Below, in pieces: positions 25,896-35,043 of a stretch of DNA of 64,000 nucleotides (its first letter is position 1; every line of letters begins with the position of its first letter). The DNA lies in the NCBI GenBank assembly GCA_965212525.1, contig CBDBVC010000024.1, positions 34,534 to 98,533 of the forward strand, read 5' to 3'. The position numbers and the translations under genes were made by a program. Under the pieces are notes generated by a model that did no database searches, was not told where the DNA came from, and saw only the letters and a program-made list of their open reading frames with translations. The stretch is from SZUA-38 sp965212525 (GTDB taxonomy: Bacteria > Pseudomonadota > Gammaproteobacteria > Xanthomonadales > SZUA-38).

Positions 25896-28496
25896 ATGTT
25901 CACTCTAGAGCCTATTCCGGAATCAACCGATATCGCCACATTGCAGCAGTGGCGAGACAACTTTGCTGCCTATCAGGTGGGGGAACTTGATCAGGGTTGT
26001 CCGGCCGATTTGCTCTGTCGGCAGCTGTCACAGCATACGGATGAACTGGTTGCTTCCCTGTGGATTCAATCCGGTCTGGCCGAATACCCGATCAGTCTGA
26101 TCGGTGTGGGCGGTTATGGCCGCGGTGAACTGTTTCCACGCTCTGATATCGACCTGTTGCTGTTGTCCGCAGACGGTTTCGAGCAGCATTGTGCGCCAGA
26201 TGTCCAGGAGATGATCAACGCCTTTCTGGCAAAACTGTGGGACCTGGGGCTGGATGTCGGTCATTCGGTACGCACTGTGGAGCAGTGTCTGGAGATGTCC
26301 GCTGATGATGTCAGTACATTCACATCATTGATGGAATCCCGTCTGATCCACGGCGATTCGGCACTGCTGGCATCATTGAACGAGCGCGTCACCGGCAGTG
26401 GCCTGTGGTCACCGCAGGCCTACCTCGATGCCAAACTGGAGGAACAGACGCGTCGACATCATCGCTTTCACGACACGGTCTATCGGCTCGAACCCAATAT
26501 CAAGGAAGGCCCGGGCGGTTTGCGGGATGTCCAGACTGTGTTCTGGGTCAGCAGCTTTTCTCTCGGCTACTCAGGCATGGATGCCATGGTTGAAGCAAAT
26601 CTGCTGGATGAACGGGAGGCCGACCGTGCACTGCATGCACTGTCCGAACTGTCACTGATGCGATTTGCACTGCATCAGATCGTCAGCCAGAAGGAAGAGC
26701 GACTGCTGTTTCCCCATCAATTGAAACTGGCACAGCGACTGATACGAGATGATCCGATGTCCGAGACCCAGAGGGTCGAGGCCCTGATGCAACGGTTTTT
26801 CAGATCGGCCATGCAGATCAGGCGCTTCAATCAGGCTCTGATCGGTAACATGCAGCGCATCATTGCAAGGAAGCCGGTGACCATTGTTCAACTTGATGAT
26901 CACTATCAGCTCAGTGACGGTAATATCGATTTCATCAGTGAACAGGTGCTGCTGGATGACCCGCATCACCTGATCCGGATTTTTCTCATGTTTGCCAGCA
27001 ATCCTGATATCTGCAGTGTCAGCAACCGGGCCAGAAGACTGATTCGACGACACCTGTCGCTGGTCGACCGGGTGACTGGTACCGATCATGCCAGATCCCT
27101 GTTCAGGGAAATCTGGAAGCACACCTCAAGAGTGACCATGACGCTGAAACTGATGCACGAGTGTGACCTTCTGGGAATGTATCTGTCCGAGTTTGCTCAC
27201 ACCATTGGTCACATGCAGTTCGACATGTTTCATGAATTCACTGTTGATCAGCATACCCTCACGGTACTTGAATGCATGGACCGCTTCAGTACGGCTGAGA
27301 ATGAGCAGGACTATCCGCTGGGTCATGATATATGGCTGCGGCTCAACAAGCCCGAACTGTTGTATATCGCAGGCTTCTACCACGATATTGCCAAGGGTCT
27401 GGGGGGTGATCATTCAGAACTGGGGGCGACGATTGTGGACAGCTTTGCCCGCAGTCATGATTTCTCTGACGCTGATACGCATTTGCTCAGGTGGCTGGTG
27501 AGGCATCATCTGATCATGTCGGTCACTGCACAGAAAAAGGATATCTCTGATCCGGCCGTGATTCATGAATTTGCCGAACGTGTGGGTAATGTGGCCTATC
27601 TCAATTACCTCTACCTGCTCACCATGGCCGATATATCGGGGACCAGCAGCAAGCTCTGGAATACCTGGCGTGCCTCGCTGTTGCTCGATCTGTACAGGAA
27701 GACCAGGGCAGCGCTGCAACGTGGCCTGGAGAATCCGATCAAGCGTGATGAACAGATTGCCGATATCAGGGCAGAGGCAATTGACCTGCTGCGTCGCGAT
27801 GATGTCAACCCGGCAGATGTAAATCCCTTATGGGACTCCATTCCGGCGGAATACTTCATGCGTCACACACCGGATCAGATCCGATGGCACACCGGGCAAC
27901 TGGTGCGGTGTTCAGGCATACCTGTCGTGACCCTGCGCGAGTATCCCGGTCGTGGCGTCACCGAGGTCCTGATTTACAGTAACAACAGGGATGGCGTGCT
28001 TGCGGCCATGGTGGCCATGCTGACACAGATGGGGCTGAACATTCTCAATGCGAAATCGTTCATCACCACGGATAATCGCCTGATCGATACCTTTCTGGTG
28101 GTTGACCTGCATGGTGAATCGATTACAGATGAGGCCTGGCTGGAGCGAATCCGGAACCGGCTGATGTCGTTGCTGAGTGCAGACGAGATCGTCATACCTG
28201 CTGTCACACGAACCTTGCCTGTACGCCTCAAGACCTTTGAGCGTGCAGCCCGTATCGAGTTTATCGAGCAACCTGATGAAGGCTACAGCCTGATGGAGTA
28301 CCAGGGTCTGGAAGAGCCTGGTTTGCTGGCCAGGATTCTTGGCGTGTTTCTTGCGCAAAAGGTACGTGTGCACAAGATCCAGGTGGCCACTTTCGGCGAG
28401 ACAGCCGAAGATTACTTCTGGCTGTCAGACATGCACAACAATCCACTTTCGGTGGATGTTCAACACATGCTCGTGAGCGATCTGACTACAGAATGA
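25896..28496 (+). CDS. glnD: [Protein-PII] uridylyltransferase/uridylyl-removing enzyme
   Basis: GlnD senses glutamine and adds or removes UMP on PII, controlling nitrogen assimilation. The 866 residues carry, in order, the nucleotidyltransferase motif GVGGYGRGELFPRSDIDLL, the GlnD-specific helical part, an HD hydrolase domain (FYHDIAKGLGGDHSELGA), and two C-terminal ACT domains (LNILNAKSFITTDNRLIDTF and LEEPGLLARILGVFL). It starts 24 bases after map and ends 12 bases before a convergent gene. No terminator is visible there. Confidence 0.96.
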   Translation: MFTLEPIPESTDIATLQQWRDNFAAYQVGELDQGCPADLLCRQLSQHTDELVASLWIQSGLAEYPISLIGVGGYGRGELFPRSDIDLLLLSADGFEQHCAPDVQEMINAFLAKLWDLGLDVGHSVRTVEQCLEMSADDVSTFTSLMESRLIHGDSALLASLNERVTGSGLWSPQAYLDAKLEEQTRRHHRFHDTVYRLEPNIKEGPGGLRDVQTVFWVSSFSLGYSGMDAMVEANLLDEREADRALHALSELSLMRFALHQIVSQKEERLLFPHQLKLAQRLIRDDPMSETQRVEALMQRFFRSAMQIRRFNQALIGNMQRIIARKPVTIVQLDDHYQLSDGNIDFISEQVLLDDPHHLIRIFLMFASNPDICSVSNRARRLIRRHLSLVDRVTGTDHARSLFREIWKHTSRVTMTLKLMHECDLLGMYLSEFAHTIGHMQFDMFHEFTVDQHTLTVLECMDRFSTAENEQDYPLGHDIWLRLNKPELLYIAGFYHDIAKGLGGDHSELGATIVDSFARSHDFSDADTHLLRWLVRHHLIMSVTAQKKDISDPAVIHEFAERVGNVAYLNYLYLLTMADISGTSSKLWNTWRASLLLDLYRKTRAALQRGLENPIKRDEQIADIRAEAIDLLRRDDVNPADVNPLWDSIPAEYFMRHTPDQIRWHTGQLVRCSGIPVVTLREYPGRGVTEVLIYSNNRDGVLAAMVAMLTQMGLNILNAKSFITTDNRLIDTFLVVDLHGESITDEAWLERIRNRLMSLLSADEIVIPAVTRTLPVRLKTFERAARIEFIEQPDEGYSLMEYQGLEEPGLLARILGVFLAQKVRVHKIQVATFGETAEDYFWLSDMHNNPLSVDVQHMLVSDLTTE

Positions 28497-28508
28497 TTCC
28501 AGCCTTGC

Positions 28509-29069
28509 CTACTTGTCAGCGGTGTTGAGCATAATCATTTTCTGCAGGTCCGAGAACTGGGCGTAGTCACGGTTGACAGGGCTGAATTCCGCATACTCGC
28601 TGGATACGCGCAAGGCATCGAGCGCACACTGCCAGTTGCCGAGTTTGCTGTGTGCCTGGGCAATCTGGTAATAGGGCAGGTAATGTGTGTACCACATGCC
28701 ATACATGCGCTTGTTGCGCTGCGACTGCTGTCGCTGATTGGCTGCCAGCACCAGCGCATCGAGACCACGCTGATAATCACCGGCATCCATCAGTTCGAGA
28801 CCGAATTCGTAATTGAAATACCAGGGCAGGTTCTCGTCCAGATCAGCGCTGCGGATTGCGCATTTTCTCAGCACACGCTCCCGTATGCGGTTGACGGCTT
28901 CTTCATTGAGTGTGTGTGGCCTGGGCTCATAGTCCCTGAAGTCGCGCGCCTGCGCACTGCCCTGCATGGAAAGCGATGCAGCCGTGTTGTATTCGATTGT
29001 TGCCTGTGCCATCACGCTGTTGCAGGCAAGGATGATCAACAGCAACACTGTTGTTCGGATCTGAATCAT
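28509..29069 (-). CDS. Exported TPR-like protein (short relative of the kinase-linked TPR protein)
   Basis: 186 residues with a signal peptide (MIQIRTTVLLLIILACNSVMA) and two to three TPR-like helical pairs. The segment KRMYGMWYTHYLPYYQIAQA, then KLGNWQCALDAL, closely resembles VRIYGMRFEPYLPHYYLGTA, then AIGDCTAAVAAF, in the protein at 30734-31987. The two are probably paralogues. It likely works in the periplasm. It is separated from the barrel gene upstream by a terminator and converges on glnD. Specific function not recognised. Confidence 0.62.
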   Translation of the reverse strand: MIQIRTTVLLLIILACNSVMAQATIEYNTAASLSMQGSAQARDFRDYEPRPHTLNEEAVNRIRERVLRKCAIRSADLDENLPWYFNYEFGLELMDAGDYQRGLDALVLAANQRQQSQRNKRMYGMWYTHYLPYYQIAQAHSKLGNWQCALDALRVSSEYAEFSPVNRDYAQFSDLQKMIMLNTADK

Positions 29070-29133
29070 TGTAAACCGGTCACTATCTGAGTATTCGGCG
29101 CCAAGGTATCATCGCTGCTGTTGAGAAGATGTG

Positions 29134-29162
29134 AAAAAACCCGGCATGAACCGGGTTTTTTT
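29134..29162 (-). terminator. Intrinsic terminator after the FadL/PorV-like gene
   Basis: An 11-bp stem (AAAAAACCCGG paired with CCGGGTTTTTT) around a six-base loop. It starts 17 bases beyond the stop of the barrel gene on the minus strand. Flanking A and T runs make it usable in both directions. Confidence 0.85.
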
Positions 29163-29178
29163 GGCAATGTTCAAACTC

Positions 29179-30618
29179 TCAGAATCGATAGATTCCGGAC
29201 AGGACCAGGTTATCAACGTCATCGGAGAATTCGGCCGCGAAGTCAATCTGGAAGCTGTTGGCAAGCACGGCACCGATACCGACAGTCACATGCGTGTCAT
29301 CGGTGTCCAGCAGGTTGCTGCCGTCATGATCATCGACCGTAAAGGCGCCGCCGCGCAGTGTCAGTACATTGAGGAACTCACCTGTCAGCGGGATCACCTT
29401 TTCGACGCCGAAATGGTAGTTGACGGCATCACTGATGTCTTCGACAGCACCGGCAAACGGCGCATTGGGGCGATCACCGAAGATGTCGTCTATGGTGGCC
29501 TGGAACGGCAGGGTTCGGGTACGGCCCCTCGGCAGGTCGCTGTAGTCCACATTGCTGATATCGAGAGAGAACAGCCAGGTATCCGATGGTCTGAATGCAA
29601 TGCCCAGTGTCAGTGTGTCGGGCAGGTCGATGGTCTGCACCAGATTGTTGGTGAATGATACCGTATTGACCGGGCCAAACACCGAAAGACAATCAGCAGC
29701 GAATTCAGTGCTGCCGCTGCAGCCAAACGAATCGGTGAAAGTACCGGAACCGCTGATGCGGTACTCACCGCCCAGGCGATACACCAGACCGGCTGACCAG
29801 CGTCCGTTGGGGTTCAGCAGCAGGCCGATATTGTAAGTGACGTCTGAATCGTCGCCGTTCAGGGCAAGGGTTTCGGCACGTGTGTCAACCAGTTCCTGTG
29901 CCCAGATGGCCGGATCGCCGCCGAAGAAGTCGGCCAGTGGAAACTCGACGTCCGAGAAATCTTCGGCCAGACCAGAATCGATGACAGCCAGATCCATATC
30001 AGTGGTCTTTATCGATACGCCAATGGAGAGGAAATCCGTGAACCGGAACGCCGCCGAGAGACCAAAGCTCTCGACATCGGCATCGATGGCATTGTCATAG
30101 CGATACTCATCCAGGAAATCCGGAAGGAACACCGTTTCGGTCGGGGTGCTGCTGTCGAACGATAATGTGTTCTGGTAGTAGGCGGAGAATACCCAGCGGT
30201 CATAGGGCTTGACGACACTGGCGAATGAAATGTCGGTTGAGGTGTCCTCGAACTCCTTGATCAACTCGGGAGAGCCGCCAAAGACCGCTGGAACCAGTGT
30301 ATCGACATCAAAAAATTCATTGGATGCGTCTGAGTTGCGAATATGCAGCGAGACTTCGGGCTGGCTCAGAATGGTGAGGCCTGCCGGGTTTGCCTCGGCA
30401 GCCGTGGCGTCATCGGAAACGGCTGTGAACGCTCCACCGAGTCCGAGTGCCCGTGCACCCGGGGGCAACAGATTTATCGGCAGTGAGGCAATGGAGGCGG
30501 CAGAGAAGCTGGACGGTGTTGGGCGGTCAACCGCCGGTTGTGCCCAGATCGCCTGACTGGTCAGGCAAATGGCGCAAAACAGAAGGCCGGTGGAGACGGT
30601 TCTACGTGACAGTTTCAT
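29179..30618 (-). CDS. FadL/PorV-like outer-membrane barrel protein
   Basis: 479 residues with a signal peptide (MKLSRRTVSTGLLFCAICLT up to IWAQ). It has the mark of FadL/PorV-type outer-membrane proteins, PPGARALGLGGAFTAVSDDA followed by TAAEANPAGL. The rest alternates amphipathic strands and ends VLSGIYRF with a terminal Phe. Such barrels either pass hydrophobic compounds or act as scaffolds. ATG 30618 has GGAGGAAG upstream. It lies 115 bases downstream of the kinase/TPR operon on the same strand and is followed by a terminator. Substrate cannot be inferred. Confidence 0.75.
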   Translation of the reverse strand: MKLSRRTVSTGLLFCAICLTSQAIWAQPAVDRPTPSSFSAASIASLPINLLPPGARALGLGGAFTAVSDDATAAEANPAGLTILSQPEVSLHIRNSDASNEFFDVDTLVPAVFGGSPELIKEFEDTSTDISFASVVKPYDRWVFSAYYQNTLSFDSSTPTETVFLPDFLDEYRYDNAIDADVESFGLSAAFRFTDFLSIGVSIKTTDMDLAVIDSGLAEDFSDVEFPLADFFGGDPAIWAQELVDTRAETLALNGDDSDVTYNIGLLLNPNGRWSAGLVYRLGGEYRISGSGTFTDSFGCSGSTEFAADCLSVFGPVNTVSFTNNLVQTIDLPDTLTLGIAFRPSDTWLFSLDISNVDYSDLPRGRTRTLPFQATIDDIFGDRPNAPFAGAVEDISDAVNYHFGVEKVIPLTGEFLNVLTLRGGAFTVDDHDGSNLLDTDDTHVTVGIGAVLANSFQIDFAAEFSDDVDNLVLSGIYRF

Positions 30619-30733
30619 TGCTTCCTCCATGCGAATCGATACGGGTTGCATCGATTATAACGGTTTGACAGACCGGTAACAGTGTTTTCGGAAAAAGCGG
30701 CCGATTCTTGCTCACAAGCCGGGTTGGACAGAT

Positions 30734-31987
30734 TCAGCGGGTGCTTTCAAACAGGTCGACAAACTTGGGTGAAAAGGCCGCAATGTAAGGTGTGAATCCG
30801 GCATCTATCTGCTTGATCTGTCGGATATCGGCACGGGCGCGCTCAATCTGCTGACTGACGCCTGATTCATCCAGCTGCGACAGGTTGTACTGGGCGGCAG
30901 CCCTGAACAGCAATGCCTGGATTCTGTGACGGGAATCATCGAATGACTCTGGCTGCGCCTGTCGGGCCACCCCGGCGTAGTCACCGGAGAAATAGGTATC
31001 TGCGAGACGCTTCAGTTCTCCCGGTGGCGTTTTTCTGGCGATGGCCTGTTGCCTGGCGTTGTATTCCTGCAGACTTGAGCGGTAACTCCTGAGACTGCCA
31101 GACAGGGACCTGTTGAGTCGCTGCACTTCATTCAGTGAACTGCTTTCATTGAGACGATCGGCCTGACCCACAAGATTGTCGAGTTCGGTTCTCAGGGAAT
31201 TGATCTGCGGATCGGTCACGCCGTTGTCGGGCAGGGCACGAATGCTGGCGACTGTCTGAATGATCTGGCGGCGTTCTGCTGCCAGTCTCTCTGCCATGTT
31301 CTCCTGATCCTGTTGCTGAAGTGCGGCCAGTTGAGAGCGTGAGTTCTGCAGGATCTGTTCCAGGCTTGAGGTCAGCGTCTGTGTCTGGGATGTCAGGTTC
31401 CGGATGCCATCAGCGTCATTCTGCTGCTCGGCATATGCCAGCAACTGATCGAATTCCGAATCAGCACGGCGTGCATTGCTGACGGTTGAGCCCCAGTTGC
31501 TGTTGCCACCCAGTACACGCTGTGCATCACTCTGACGACTGAAGGCATCAATCTCGTCGAGGATGGTGTTGAGCCCGGACCTCGCCTGCCGGGCTTCTGC
31601 TGCGAGGGCGGAATAATCCACCACCTCGGACAGGCACTGGTCGCGGTTCTGGTTCAGTATCTGAACCTGGTCGGTGTTCTGGATCACACCCAGCCGCAAT
31701 GACTCGTCAAAAGCTGCCACTGCAGCGGTGCAGTCACCGATGGCCTGATAGGCAGTTCCAAGGTAGTAATGAGGCAGATAGGGTTCAAAACGCATGCCAT
31801 AGATACGCACGCGTTCAGCCGACTGTGCATTGTCAAGGATAGCCTGGTTCAGCAGATCAATGGCACGCTGATGATCGCCATTCTGAATGTCTTTCAGCGC
31901 CCGACCATAATCTCGCTTGAAATCGGCATGGCTGACAGTCGAGAGGGTCAGGCATAATGTCAGCAATATGATTCGAAGACTATGCAT
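30734..31987 (-). CDS. Exported TPR/coiled-coil protein coupled to the Ser/Thr kinase
   Basis: 417 residues. A signal peptide (MHSLRIILLTLCLTLSTVSHA) is followed by TPR-like repeats (GDHQRAIDLLNQAIL, then the GMRFEPYLPHYYLGTAYQAI unit). The central Q/R/S-rich coiled coil spans roughly residues 130-300, with a further helical-repeat C terminus. Its start codon overlaps the stop of the kinase gene (TAATG), so the two are translationally coupled and probably act together, with this protein in the periplasm near the kinase outer domain. No named family recognised beyond TPR. Confidence 0.65.
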   Translation of the reverse strand: MHSLRIILLTLCLTLSTVSHADFKRDYGRALKDIQNGDHQRAIDLLNQAILDNAQSAERVRIYGMRFEPYLPHYYLGTAYQAIGDCTAAVAAFDESLRLGVIQNTDQVQILNQNRDQCLSEVVDYSALAAEARQARSGLNTILDEIDAFSRQSDAQRVLGGNSNWGSTVSNARRADSEFDQLLAYAEQQNDADGIRNLTSQTQTLTSSLEQILQNSRSQLAALQQQDQENMAERLAAERRQIIQTVASIRALPDNGVTDPQINSLRTELDNLVGQADRLNESSSLNEVQRLNRSLSGSLRSYRSSLQEYNARQQAIARKTPPGELKRLADTYFSGDYAGVARQAQPESFDDSRHRIQALLFRAAAQYNLSQLDESGVSQQIERARADIRQIKQIDAGFTPYIAAFSPKFVDLFESTR

Positions 31988-34929
31988 TACCAGTTTGCCT
32001 TGCTGAAGTATTCATCAGCATTCATGGTCTGGAAATCTGCCACCAGGGTATGACTCTCCTGACGCAGGATGGCAACATCCAGTGATTGAGTCTCGGCACT
32101 GCCGGATGCCTCCACAGTGACCGTGTACTGACCTTCGATGAGGCTGAGTCTGAACGGAGTGATGCGGTTGTCCGGCAAGTCGACGATTTCGCCTTGCTGA
32201 TTGCGGATTTCGGTGACTTCTCCCCAGGGGCGGGCATCTATGGCCAGGTCGCCTGATATCGCAGCGATTCGCGCCTGTTCCGCCACAACTCGCTGTTCCC
32301 TGATGCCGTCGATACGCGTATAGGCGTCGGTCAGTCGCTGATTGTTGGGGAAAGCATCAAGGCCGTAATCGATGAGAATCAGGGCTGACATGTCATCGCC
32401 ACGTTCGCTCAGATTCAGTGCACTGTCGGTTACGGCACGAGTGAAGTCGGCCAGCAGGCGAACGGCGTCACCGTCATTGGGATACTCACTGAGAATACTG
32501 CGAATGCTGTCAGCCGCCGCATTGACACTCTCACGCGTGAAGGGCCTGACATTGATCAGGTTTCTGGCATCAACCAGTCTCATCTGCAGGGCTTCCAGTT
32601 CGCGCTGGTTTGCCAGTTGAACTCCGATCTGCTCACGAAGGCTGTCAAACCGGCTGTCGCTGAAGCGTGAGGTTGCCAGCGCAAGAAGGTCGTCCGCCTG
32701 CTGAAATTCCTCGATTCGCTGCAGGCCCTCAACCGTGGTGATTACGGTATCGGGCAGGCGGCTCAGCGCCTGCGCTGCACGGGTATTTTCAGGATCCAGC
32801 GCCAGCACCTGTTGATACGAATCGTAGGCATTGGCATTTTCAGGCGTGAAGAACTGGGCCTGCTGTTCGTAGGTCAGGCCATCTCGCAGCGCTGTCTCGA
32901 CCAGTCGTTCCTGTTCGCCCAGCGTTGCAAAAGCCTGATCCTGGATAGCCAGCAGTGAATTGGATTCCGGGTTGGCGCGTAATCCGTTGCGGGCCAGTTC
33001 AGCAGCTCTCTGGAAGTCCTCTTCAACGAGCGCAGCAGCGGCCTGTCTTGCCAGATTGCTGGCAATGTCGTCGAGACCTTGTCCGGCAATGGCATTGTCC
33101 TGCTGAAGTCTCAGTACAGCCTGGTACCGATCGAGAGCAGAATTGCCGTCGGCTGCAGTCAGAATACCTTGTTCCATGTACTGACCGGCCTCTGCCAGCA
33201 GGGTCTCGATGCGTGTCTGCTCCAGGGCCTGTTGCTGGACGACCTGAAGATCCTGTCTCACGCGGCTTACCAGAGATGACCCGGGAAACAGTGCCTCGGT
33301 ATCATCCAGATGGGTCGCTGCGAGTTCAATCTGGCCGGCTTCAATTTCTCGCTCGATCTGGTCTATCAGGGTCTGCTGTATCTGCTGTCTGCCGCGTGTT
33401 GCGGTTTCGTTGAGTGCATCGATCAGCAGCACCTGATCAAAGAAATGCAGTGCGCTGTCGCCCTCCGGCAGTACCAGCTGCCGTGCTTCCACGCGTGCCG
33501 CTGCATCGGTCAGCAGGCGGGTGATGTTCAGCTGGTTTTCGAATTGCTGCTGTTGTTCCTCGATTCTGAACTTCAGATCCAGCAGGTTCTTGTTGTCGGG
33601 CAACAGGGCCAGTCCGTTCTGCACGTGAACCATGGCCTGCTCGATTTCATTATTATCCAGTGAGATGCGTGCATCTGTCTGGTAATAGACAATGATCTGC
33701 TCGGCAAGCTCTCTGGCTTCGGGATAATCGGGCGCAATCTGGTAGATCTGTCGCAGGGTATCGACGGCATTCTTGTCTTCGGGCGTGTCGATCTGATTCA
33801 CCGCAATATAGCCGTTGACGCGCTTGATCAGATTCTCGACTATCTGCTGGTTCTCACTGCTCAGGCCCGAATCGGGCTTGGCCGTGAAATAGTAATAACC
33901 ACCACCGGCCAGCACAATCAGCAACAGGCCGATGGCCGAGATCAGTTTCCAGGGCAGTCCCTGACGACTCGAATAACGCTGACCCGGGTCGGAAACACGC
34001 GTTGCCGGCGCATTGCCGGACGACAGACCCGATCGGCGACGACCGCCGGTCGTGAACCTGGGGTCGGCAAACTGTTCGGAGTTGAACAGCTTGGTTTCAC
34101 CCGAAAGCCGGGTGGCGAATTGCTTGTTGTCGGTGACCAGCTGCTTGATGTCTTCGCAGAAATCAAGCATGTCGCCGTAGCGATCCTCGGCCTTCTTCGC
34201 CAGCATGCGATCCATGACCGGCTGCAGATCTGACAGCTCGGCAGGCAGGGGCGGGGGTGGTTGCTGTACGTGCTGCATGGCCAGCGCCAGCGGTTCTTCA
34301 GCCTTGAAAGGCAGGTCACCGGTCAACAGTTCGAACAACATCACACCCAGGCTGTAGATGTCGGCGCGGCCATCAATTTCCGTCCCGGAGAGCTGTTCCG
34401 GGCTCATGTAATAGGGTGTGCCCACCACCATGCCGGTCTTGGTCAGCCGGTGGTCCACATCCATCTGCCGCGCTATGCCGAAGTCGGTCAGTACAGGCGT
34501 GATCTCATCGCGGAACATGATGTTCGAGGGTTTCAGGTCACGGTGAACAATGTGGCTGCTATGCGCCAGGCTGAGTGCATGGGCGATCTGGGTACAGACC
34601 CGGATCACCTCGGCCAGCGGCATGCCCTCGCGCATGCGCTCTGTCAACGTGCCACCCTGCAGATATTCCATCGCCATGTAGGACAGCTGATCACCGCTGC
34701 CGATGTCGTAGATTGCGACAATATTGGGATGGTTGAGACGGGCCAGCATCTGGCCCTCGTGCAGGAAGCGGGTCTTGAAGTCACCACCGCCAGTCAGGTG
34801 TGGGTGCAGTATCTTGATGGCAACCTGGCGACTCAGCGACAGCTGCTGGGCAAGGAAAACGTGGGCCATACCGCCCGAACCGATTTCCTCGCCAATGTCA
34901 TAGCCATCAATCTGGTAGTCGACTGACAC
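31987..34929 (-). CDS. Transmembrane Ser/Thr protein kinase with helical-repeat and PEGA-like extracytoplasmic region
   Basis: 980 residues. The N-terminal Hanks-type kinase domain (about 8-270) has an intact glycine loop GSGGMAHVF, the VAIKIL lysine, HRDLKPSN, DFGIAR and GTPYYMSPEQL, so it should be active. One membrane helix follows near residues 326-348 (LISAIGLLLIVLAGGGYYYF). The large outer part is made of TPR-like and coiled-coil repeats. It ends with a PEGA-like beta segment (ARPWGEVTEIRNQQGEIVD, then ITPFRLSLIEGQYTVTV). The start is GTG 34929. It is coupled to the TPR gene downstream. Signal and targets are unknown; the outer repeats suggest protein or cell-wall sensing, by inference. 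Confidence 0.88.
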   Translation of the reverse strand: MSVDYQIDGYDIGEEIGSGGMAHVFLAQQLSLSRQVAIKILHPHLTGGGDFKTRFLHEGQMLARLNHPNIVAIYDIGSGDQLSYMAMEYLQGGTLTERMREGMPLAEVIRVCTQIAHALSLAHSSHIVHRDLKPSNIMFRDEITPVLTDFGIARQMDVDHRLTKTGMVVGTPYYMSPEQLSGTEIDGRADIYSLGVMLFELLTGDLPFKAEEPLALAMQHVQQPPPPLPAELSDLQPVMDRMLAKKAEDRYGDMLDFCEDIKQLVTDNKQFATRLSGETKLFNSEQFADPRFTTGGRRRSGLSSGNAPATRVSDPGQRYSSRQGLPWKLISAIGLLLIVLAGGGYYYFTAKPDSGLSSENQQIVENLIKRVNGYIAVNQIDTPEDKNAVDTLRQIYQIAPDYPEARELAEQIIVYYQTDARISLDNNEIEQAMVHVQNGLALLPDNKNLLDLKFRIEEQQQQFENQLNITRLLTDAAARVEARQLVLPEGDSALHFFDQVLLIDALNETATRGRQQIQQTLIDQIEREIEAGQIELAATHLDDTEALFPGSSLVSRVRQDLQVVQQQALEQTRIETLLAEAGQYMEQGILTAADGNSALDRYQAVLRLQQDNAIAGQGLDDIASNLARQAAAALVEEDFQRAAELARNGLRANPESNSLLAIQDQAFATLGEQERLVETALRDGLTYEQQAQFFTPENANAYDSYQQVLALDPENTRAAQALSRLPDTVITTVEGLQRIEEFQQADDLLALATSRFSDSRFDSLREQIGVQLANQRELEALQMRLVDARNLINVRPFTRESVNAAADSIRSILSEYPNDGDAVRLLADFTRAVTDSALNLSERGDDMSALILIDYGLDAFPNNQRLTDAYTRIDGIREQRVVAEQARIAAISGDLAIDARPWGEVTEIRNQQGEIVDLPDNRITPFRLSLIEGQYTVTVEASGSAETQSLDVAILRQESHTLVADFQTMNADEYFSKANW

Positions 34930-35004
34930 CCTTGTATCTGCCCCTGGCGCTAACGTTATCTAGGGGATTCTAAGCGATTCCCGTACCCGATTACGAGTCC
35001 CTTC

Positions 35005-35043
35005 GTCAGAATTTATACAACCGTCTGTCAGAATCTATTCAAC
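35005..35043. repeat. Two direct 17-bp repeats at the etfA/kinase boundary
   Basis: GTCAGAATTTATACAAC (35005-35021) and GTCAGAATCTATTCAAC (35027-35043) match at 15 of 17 positions and are spaced 22 bp start to start, two helical turns. The second covers the etfA stop codon. The pair lies upstream of the kinase gene, so it could be an operator or just a small duplication. No factor is recognised. Confidence 0.5.
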
